NCBI RefSeq assembly: GCF_028389875.1
Contig: NC_084670.1
Coordinates: 17,178,383 to 17,242,382, forward strand
DNA from: Rhea pennata
Lineage: Eukaryota; Chordata; Aves; Rheiformes; Rheidae
Direction of reading: 5' to 3'
Length of the DNA stretch: 64,000 nucleotides
Made by a program: the position numbers and the translations under genes. This document shows, one piece after another, positions 13,001 through 22,453 of the stretch. Within the stretch, counting starts at the first letter, position 1, and every line of letters begins with the position of its first letter. The notes below the pieces were generated by a model, which worked only from the letters and a program-made list of their open reading frames with translations, ran no database searches and had not been told where the DNA came from.

Positions 13001-15720
13001 TTTTTGATTTAGCTCTACTATTGCTATTACTTTAACACTCAATTTGAGATACCTCTGCAACGTTAATAATAAATTGTTTAGTTCAGTGAAGATTCTTGTG
13101 AAAGAGGAAACTGAGTGGAATTAGCAAGAGAAATCACTCACTTGTCTGTCTCAGTCATTATTTAACCTGATGTTGAAACAAGAATATTTTTTCATAGTTT
13201 CAGTATTTTAATACATTAAGATAACTTAAATTCATTCATAATGTAACTTAGTCTCTGTTCATATCGTTTTCTAAGTAGTTATGTTTGTGGTGATAGCTTG
13301 TTTTTAAATGTATTTTTATAAGAATCTAAATTCAGCAAGTCATACACTTTGTTTCACAGATGTAGTGGTATGCATGCTGACTTTAGTTTCATTGTACATG
13401 AAAGGCTTTGGGCAACTGACTCATTTATAGCAATCCTCAAATTTCTTTGAAGTCCTAAAGAAAGATAGGGAAGTGTTTAAAAGCTAAAATATGGTTGCAT
13501 ATTATATTAAAGCACCACAACTCTCTAAGTGTGTATGTTTTTTATTCCCCCCGCCCCGCTTTACTTTTAATGCTGACTAGATATGGGCTGAGGAAGTGAC
13601 AAAAGTAAGTAAACAGTTTAGAAATTGCAGCATTCTGAAACTATAACTTGTGCTGGTGTAATGTAATAAAGGATATTGCATGTTGCTATTTCAGTCTAAT
13701 GTTTGTCTTCTGATGCAGTACATCAGAATATGCTGGTTCTCTCCGGGCACTTTCAAATTCTGGTGGTGATACAAAGCTCATGGCTTGTTTTATAGTAAGC
13801 TGTTTCTGGCTAGCTCTCCCTTAGTACCATATGATTTTCATGTGACAAGATGTAATAGAAAAAGAACTATAGAGCTTATCTTTCAAAAATTACTGGTATG
13901 GTGGCCTATTAAACTCCTAACAGTGAGCTTATAGGAAAGTTTTCAGAAAGGTTGAGGTCTACTCTAACCTGTTCTGAAAAACGCTGAGCTGAAGCTACTA
14001 CTCAGACAACAGAGCAATTCTTAAAATGCTGGAGCACGTGCCGGCAGCTCTAAGCAAACTATTTTTGTGGGTTTTTTTCCTTCTACTTTTGCAGTTTCAC
14101 CAAAGGATGGAATACTTATTTTAAAAAAACTGAAGTTAGGAAGTAGACCAATCTAAAAACTGTACTTAGGGTTATAGATGCATATTAGCCTCTCGGCAGG
14201 GGCTGCAACTTTCTCTCTCTTGCTGTGCCTTGCCTTGGAAGGGAGCAAGCTCAGTGGAGCTAATGGAGTATTAGGTGATAGCTACTCCTGTGCCATGAGC
14301 AAGGCTACTCTTGGGCTCATTGGCTAGGAAAAAGCAGTATGGGGAACAGGCTGTACGAAGCTGAATTACTGGTTAAGAGTCAATTTCACAGGGGATTTCT
14401 GTGGAGGAATGGAAATAGAGATTAAAGCTGGTAACAGAGTAAGGGTAGCTGGAGGGCTGGGGCTTTGGAGCATGGTTTTTAAAGGGGAACAAGATTGGCA
14501 GCTGAGGGGAGTTGCTGTTAGAAGCTGGGATACAAAGTTTTGGGTGAAATTTGGGATATTTTAAGAGAAGTTATATTAAAGCTTCTTATATTCCAAATTT
14601 GTGTGGTGCAAAAAGGTTTAGGTGGGCTAGAGAATGGAATTTATGTGTAAATGTGCAAGTTTAGGGGGAAGGAGGAGTTATAAGAGAACTCTAAAAAGAG
14701 GATAAGGTCAACTTTGATCCTAAGGTTGAAGAATTATTGCATTATTTAAGTAAAGAAACGATTTGGAAGCAGCAATCCTCTTTGCTGGAGTACTTGGTAC
14801 TGTTTTGGGGAAAATGTGACAGGAGAGCAGTACTGCTGGAAAGAAAACTAAACTTGAAGTTTAATGGCTATTAGAAACAGAACTATTGGCTGTTCAGAGA
14901 AGATGACAAGCAACTTTAAAAGTAGTGAAAATAAGACGTTGTATCTTGAAGAGAAAGAAAAATAACATGAAATACTTAACCATGGCTTAAAGGAGACTAA
15001 AAGTTTTAAATCTCACCACGTATTATGTAATTCTGGGTTCCTTCTTTATTGAACATACGAAAACCAGAAACTATTCAGGACAAAATACAATACATACCTT
15101 CCACCACAGGAACAGTAACCAGTCCAGGTTTCTAAAGGCAGTCTGTCTTTCTATGTTTAAAAGTCAGAGAAAGAGATTAATAGGCTTGTTAAAATTCAAA
15201 TGTGAGGAGATACTGAGATCTGTCATTACGGATTTCAGCCTGTCCTGTAATCTTTACATCAATTACAATCTTTTTGAGATAGGACAAAAGATCTACCTGC
15301 TGTTAGTGATAAACTTTCTTTAGTTTAACTTCCCTCCTGAACTATGGAATTGGAGTTTATGTAGTACTGTGCTATGAAACACACTGGGTAGGTACTCCTG
15401 TTGTGCATTTTGAACACCTGAGTTTTATAATAAGTCTTTCTCAGTGTCCAGTGTAGTCAATATAAAGAGCAGAGGCTTTTAGTGTATGTTCAGCCCATTG
15501 ATAGGCTATTGTTGAGCATCAAGAGGATCTCATCTTTCTTTGGCTATAGAGGAGACAAGGAGGGCTAACTATACTGGGTAGTGTGATTACATCCATTATT
15601 GCCATTTTAGTAATTGCCTCCATAATAAAACAAGATTAGGAAGGTGATTGTGTTTTCCTGTGCTCTTATGATCATGTGTTTCTTAGCTACAGGCTTGTAC
15701 AGTATTTCCAAGGATCATTC

Positions 15721-15751
<31 letters not shown>

Positions 15752-18700
15752 TATATATATATATGTATGTGTGTGTGTATATATATGTATTCATAGTCTG
15801 AATTTGGAGAGATTTTGAATTTCTCCATATTCAGAACCCAAAATCTTATTCTGAACTTGAGGAGCAAGCAATATTTTGAGAGATCTTCATAGGAGATACC
15901 AGTTGAGGCCTTCAAATTGTTTTAAAAAAATATGACTGCAGCTGAAGGTTGCAGCAAAGTTTAGGCTTGTGTTTTGAAGCCCTTTGTTCCATTCAGAGAC
16001 AGAGATAATCTGATCATAAGCTTCCTAGACTGAAAAAGTCAGCTGTTTCCGGCCTTTACCATGATATGTAGAACACACGTGCTGTACTGCTACCGTTCAC
16101 CTAGCAGTATTGAAAAATAGAGATGAGCAAAATAGATGAAGCATCCTATCACATACTTTGACTTTGTAGAGATTTCTATAAATTTAATACCTTGGGGTCT
16201 TGTAAAGCATGGTTCTATTTAAAGTCACTCTGTGAACTACATTTAATTAATACATGTTACCACATTGGTCAATTTGCCTTTTTTACGTAAGTAGTTGTTT
16301 TGATATCACATTGTTGAAAGAAACAAATATTCTGATGCAGATTTCCCCCTCTTGTATTTTCCTATTTGCATGTGTTTACTTACCTGGCAGGAAGGAAAAT
16401 ACACTTTAGCAATTGCTGACTTCAGAGAAGTAAGAGACTAGACCATTTATTTCCAGATAAATGGTTAAATGGTTTACCTATTAATTTGCTTTCCTTGTAA
16501 AGGAATTGAAGTTGGTAATAGAGAAAGGAGTGCTTTTCTTCCCCTCTTGGGTATCAGACTTCCTTTTATTCCCCTGCCTGTTACTACATTTCTCTAAGGG
16601 CCTGCCAGATAGATTTCACTGATATTAATTCAAAGATTTAATAGCAAAATTCCAAGCAACTATTCTTGCCTCAACTCACTTGGAAAACTTAATTAGTCTG
16701 TAACTTGATATGTACGCTGCTATATCAGTTTTAAATAAACATACAGGACTCTGTAGCTGCTTCCTCAGAGTCTTTATTTTAATTAAAGTGTAAGCCTTCA
16801 CAGCTGCAGAGACTTCAGCTGAAAAGCATTTCTTGGGTAACTGCATCATTCTTCTGTGCTTGTTTCTAAGATTAAAATCCTTCTGTGTTCCAAGCAACTT
16901 TTCATATTGATTAGAATTGATGCTATGCAAGAGCAAGATGTTTGCAACCGCATAAAATCCTTTTGAAATTAATGTCGTATCATTAAGTTTCCTGAAAATG
17001 TATTTCTGTACTCCATTATGTTAAGAACAGTAACTGCTTCATCTCAGGATTAATGAAGAGTTTTGCCTTTGGGTTCTTCTTTAGAAACAGGGTACTAAAT
17101 ATATTTAAGCATTGAATAAAGGTAGTCTGGATTCCAGAGCTGAGGACTTTCTTTCCTGGAATAGTAAATCTTGGACATTATGCTACATCTTTTTATGGGC
17201 ATTTTGAGTAGTTTCATTTTTCTCAAAATACCATTCAAAATAATTAAGAATTTTTCCAGTTGAAGTTGTTCAAAACAGCTAATAATAGATTTATTAAAAT
17301 ATTTTTGATAACTACACGTAACAAAGGATGAACTTGGATAAGGAATTATTTAAATATCACATTTAAATGCAATAATTTTTAAAGAAATTTTACTTCTAAC
17401 TGGAATTAGAACATTTGCTATGGTTTGGATATATTTATTTTTAAGGACACCTCAATTCCAGTCTCCAGAAATAGTTGTAGTAGCTTGGCAGCCAATATGA
17501 GGCATTGATTGGTAAACTATTCTGTTGAAACTCACTGTCAAAGCTTTATGCATGGCTGATTGCTGTGCAGTTGCCTGACAAAAATAATGCCAGTTTTACA
17601 CTAAGTTTTGTGAGCAGAGCCCTTTTAACCTGAAGCGTAGAAAAAAAAATTATATTGTCCTTGGCTGCCACAGCTATGCTGGCAGAAATGATGGTGCAAA
17701 CACTGTTATGCCAATGAACAATTGGTTGGTTTTGCAGAGGGGTGGAGTAATATTGCTGGCAGAAAAATGCCTTCTTTGGGATATGTTGCATTTACATGGT
17801 AGAAGTCTGCTGATGCAGCTGTCTGTTGGGTAGACAGAGCCTCAACAGCTCTGAGCCAAATGCAGCTATTCTCTTTATACAGTAGTTCAGATCTGCAAAG
17901 ATAAAGCACAGGATTTAAACACCTAAGCACGTGATTAAATGCGTTTGTACGAATAGCGCTGCATACAGTGGGAGCGTTGCAGTAGGAAGGTGTAATAGAG
18001 TACTTTGTGCAAACGTCTAAGTGCATGTTTACTTCTTCTAGTCAGAACAGGAAGTACGAATTACTCAGAGCGAATTCGACCGTCAAGCAGAGATTACCAG
18101 ACTTCTGCTGGAAGGCATCAGCAGTACACATGTAAGTACCCCAAATGGGGGCGGGGGGTGGCAACATTCAAAATCAGGGCATTTCAGCAGTAAATACAGT
18201 AAGCTACTTGGGAACTTTGGGCTGCTAGCTTTCATTTCAGTGCCTTAGTGCATCAAGCAACTGTGTTCATTTCTGAATTATAGTTTACTGTCCTCGCAGT
18301 TTAACGTTAGTCCCTCTGTTAACACTGAACTCAGGAGTTTTCATCGTTTATGCTCAGCTTTGCACTGAAAGTTGAAACCACAAAAAAAGGTGCTAAAATA
18401 TTTATTTCATTGTTCAAATAATACAGGTAACTAATAAGATGCCTGTACAGTACTTATTTGAGGGGATGTGTTGATTCTGTGACATTTTATCTCAGTTACC
18501 CGTTATATGCAGGCACTATGCCTGTGTGTCATAAATTGCTGTGTGCCAATGCCATTATTACCACCTAGTTAGGAGACTAGTTTTCTAATGCAGTGTAACA
18601 CTTAACTTGAATTGTATACTCTATTATAGGCGCATCATCTTCGCTGTCTGAATGATTTTGTTGAAGCTCAGATGACGTATTATGCACAATGTTACCAGTA

Positions 18701-21700
18701 TATGTTGGATCTCCAGAAACAACTTGGAAGGTAGTAACACTACAAAAATCCTTCTAGTTAAGATTTTTTTCTAAGGCCTTATCTAGAGTAGGAAAGCTTA
18801 TGCTGCTGTATAGCAGTGGTATACACCCCAGCACAGGAATGCTGGAGTGATAAATAATAGATACGTTTTAGTGTAATTGCTCTGGAAATACTGTGGTATA
18901 TCTACTTCCCTAAGCCTATAGATAGGACTAATGCCTTTTGAGAGCAGATTTAGTGATATTTTTCGTATTTTACAATTGAGGATGGGGAGACCATGGTAAC
19001 CTCATTTGATGGCATAGAGATGGATTTTTAGTTTTACTTGTAATTGTTTAGTTGTCTAATACTTTGTGCTAGAAAATCACAATACGATATGGGAAAAGTT
19101 GTTTGCTTGTAAATTCACATTGCTTCTTTATTTTACCCTGCTTAATTTGAAAATGCAACTGTATTCTCTGTGAATTGCTAGCATATATAATGTACTTAAG
19201 GAGAAATGTACTTCATAATGTGTGAAATAGTAATCCAAAGGTGTGGAAGCAATGGAATGGGCACTAACTTATCTGGTTTTCTAGTTACCTAGCTGTTCTG
19301 CTAGTGGCTGTAGCAGTTTTTAAAGTAAGAGTATAAACCGTCAGACTCATTGCTTAGTGCTCATAATCCTTTCCTTGATATTTGTTATGCTATAAAGAGA
19401 TTTACGTGCTTACTTTTCATATGGTTTCCCTATTCAAGTTCTCCTTTACCAATTAGAGTCTCTATAAAGGTTATTCCAGACAGTGTTATTTAGGTGAGCA
19501 GATGGTTTGAAGAATTGCTTGTGCTTAGAAGTTTACTGTAATAGCTCTTCTAAATAACTGTCTCTATAAAGTCTCTCTTCTTATTTTTGTCATGAAGAGG
19601 AAGTAAAAACAAAACTGCATTCTTGAGTCTTGTCCCTGTACTGATCTGCTACTTCCTGTGGCATTTGATCTCCTTTCCTTGATTTGTTTAAATGTATAGT
19701 TTAAAGGCTTTTCCAAAAATCTTTTGGAAAAAGCTTTTTTCAAAAAGTCTTCAAAGGTATTTTTTAAAAATAAGCTACATTTTTAAAGCTACATTCCCCT
19801 GAAAGAAGTATACAGCTATAAAAGTAGGTAGCACATAAATGCAAATAGTGGAATTGAAAGCTTGAGAATAAACATTCACGGAAGTAAGGGCAAGAATTAA
19901 ATGAAGTATATATACACTACTATTTTGAGAAGAGGATGTTTTAAAAATCTGTTTTGTTATCCTAGTTGACTTACCAAACAAAAGTTTAAGCATAATGACT
20001 TTAACCTAAAGATAGTATTTCTCTTTAAAATCTCTTGCTTTAAGATGTATAACTTGTCCATAACAGCTGTCTTCCAGTTGTATGTAGATTGCTACCAGGT
20101 ATAAAATACTTATTTGAAGAAAATAGTGTCTTTAGGAAAACAAAGATGCATCTTTATGTGGCTGTTTTCTGATTAGTATTTTTGATAAAATTATTGTGAC
20201 TGCTATAAGACCAAAAGCATGGAAGCTTTCCAAACTCCAAATGCTGCAAACAGCTGAATGAAATTTATCTGCCTACATAGATTAAAACAGTAATGGTGTT
20301 AAATCTTGGGCCTGTCTTTGCTTCCTTCCTTCCTTGAGCAAGGAAGTCCCACTTTGCTATCATTAAGGGAAAGCACAGGGAGAGGTTCTCAGGTTGTGCT
20401 CCTTGCGTTGGAAGTTGCTCATTTTATAGGCATGTGCTGCATAGCACTTCTCAAGTTATACATAGGCAAATATAGCCACCAAATAATCAGCTTAGGCAGC
20501 TCAGCTAGATGCTGATTATATTTGCCAGCACTTGGTTAAAAAGTGACATATAGCACAGTGTTACATGTGCTCTTTTCATACGTTTATGAATGACATTGTT
20601 CCATATTCTCATACGAAAGCCATGATTGGGGGATTTATTTTTATTTTGAGATCTTTAGTGACCCAAAGGTATGCAAGCTCCAACTGGGGTAGTTTGTTGC
20701 TTGAAATAGAAACCAGGTTCTTGGAGTAGACACGTGTTACATACTTTATCTTAATCAGAACCTAGGGCTTAAACCCTAACCCAGTTCACACTGAGACTGT
20801 TCAAGTTCCAAGTCTGAGCATTGGTTTTGTTGATGTACACTGCAGAGTCAGCTGTATCACAAGGTGGTGGAAACTTGTGCTCAGTTCTCTTTATAAAAAT
20901 AGACGTGGTTTTATCGATGTTTCTCTTCAAGGCAGCACTAGCTGCTTATCCTTCTACTGCTTCCCCCTTTCTGTGGGGTTGCTTAAAGAATCAAATACCC
21001 CATGTGAAAAAACAAGCTCTTCTCACTCTCCCCACCCCCCCCTAGAATGAAACAAATCTATTTCAAATATTCTGGTTCTTTGGCTTTTTTTTTTTTTTTT
21101 TTTTTTTTTTCTTGCTGATAACTGCTTTTGCTGTGAATTTTCTCAGCTTCTTTGCCAGCCAACCTAAACTTTGGCAACACTTAGTTTTCAATCTTGCCCA
21201 TTACTAGTCCCCTACTAAATAAGCTGTGAAACTCTTACTACTCAAGTGTTTAAAAAAAAAAATCCAAGACAGTCTCTGTATCTATTTCAGTTATGTGCCT
21301 ACATATGGCTTTGCGTATGAGGCTTTACTGATCGACAAGAAAGAGTGTCTAGGACGTTTTGGGTTGCTTTTTCACTAATTGTACAAACCAGTGACCTTTT
21401 GAACTGAGCAAAATGCTTTTCAAGTAATTGCTATGTTAAAAGACAGGGTTAGCAATATATTAAACTGTGTTCAGAAACAACTGATTGTCATTTAAAATGA
21501 ATTTCCTCTGTTTGAATGCTAGCTGTTAAAGTAATAAATACATCCTAGAGCATGATGGAGTTTCTCTACCAAAATGCAGAGGTCTTGCTCTTCTGTTGTT
21601 CTACTAATGTGTTTTGCTCAGGGGACTTGATAAGCTGGTTCGAAAAATTAATCTGGAAAATAAAAGAAACATTTTTTCCTGGAGTTGTTTTCTCTCCTGT

Positions 21701-22410
21701 GTGAGTTGAACCAGCTCTTTTTGATCAAATAAGATCAAGCTGAACCAAAGGGGGAAGTTGGACTTCATCCTTTTGACAATAGTAGAGTGCTAACTTAACT
21801 TGCAACAGTCTCCTGAAACTGTATCCAAATGTTTATACATAATTCAATCTAACTGTAAAGGGGATACCTCAATCCCTCACACTGTACTCCTGCTGTTTCC
21901 CTTCAGACAGCTATGACAGTTACATGGCTGCAAGGTGAATCTGTTCAGCAAGCCCTTCTGATGGAAAGTTATGAATCTTGATAATTTTTGTTGGAGCAGA
22001 CTGTTGAATCCACTCAGAAGCAACTGACTGCTGCATCTGACTGAAATCACAAAGGAACATTTCTGCAATAAAGGGATAGAGGCGTAGGACCATCCTGTTT
22101 GGTGGCTATGTAAGATGAGATACAGTGTGAAAACAGTGTGCAGTACTGCTGCAGGTGATCTGCGTTGGGGCTGCCTCAATTCCACTTATGTTCGTGGCCA
22201 CACAGTCCAAAACTTAGTCACTGATAGATTTAGTTTTCACCTGTATCAGCTCCCTAAAGCAGCTTGACTGTATGAGCAGACATGGGTGTGGGAAAATACT
22301 GATCTTGATTTAAATGGTTAAAGTTGCCATAGAACTGCATCTTTAGGAAGAACTATCTGATAGGCTCAGATACCCAAAATGAATAGATGATCATTATGTC
22401 AAAATAATAG

Positions 22411-22453
<43 letters not shown>

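Noticed and set aside
15715..15915. Minus-strand open frame rich in Tyr, Ile, His and Val.
   Set aside because: It translates the AT/AC/GT microsatellite.
22415..22449. A35 run as the tail of a processed retrocopy.
   Set aside because: No recognisable gene-derived sequence or target-site duplication precedes it.
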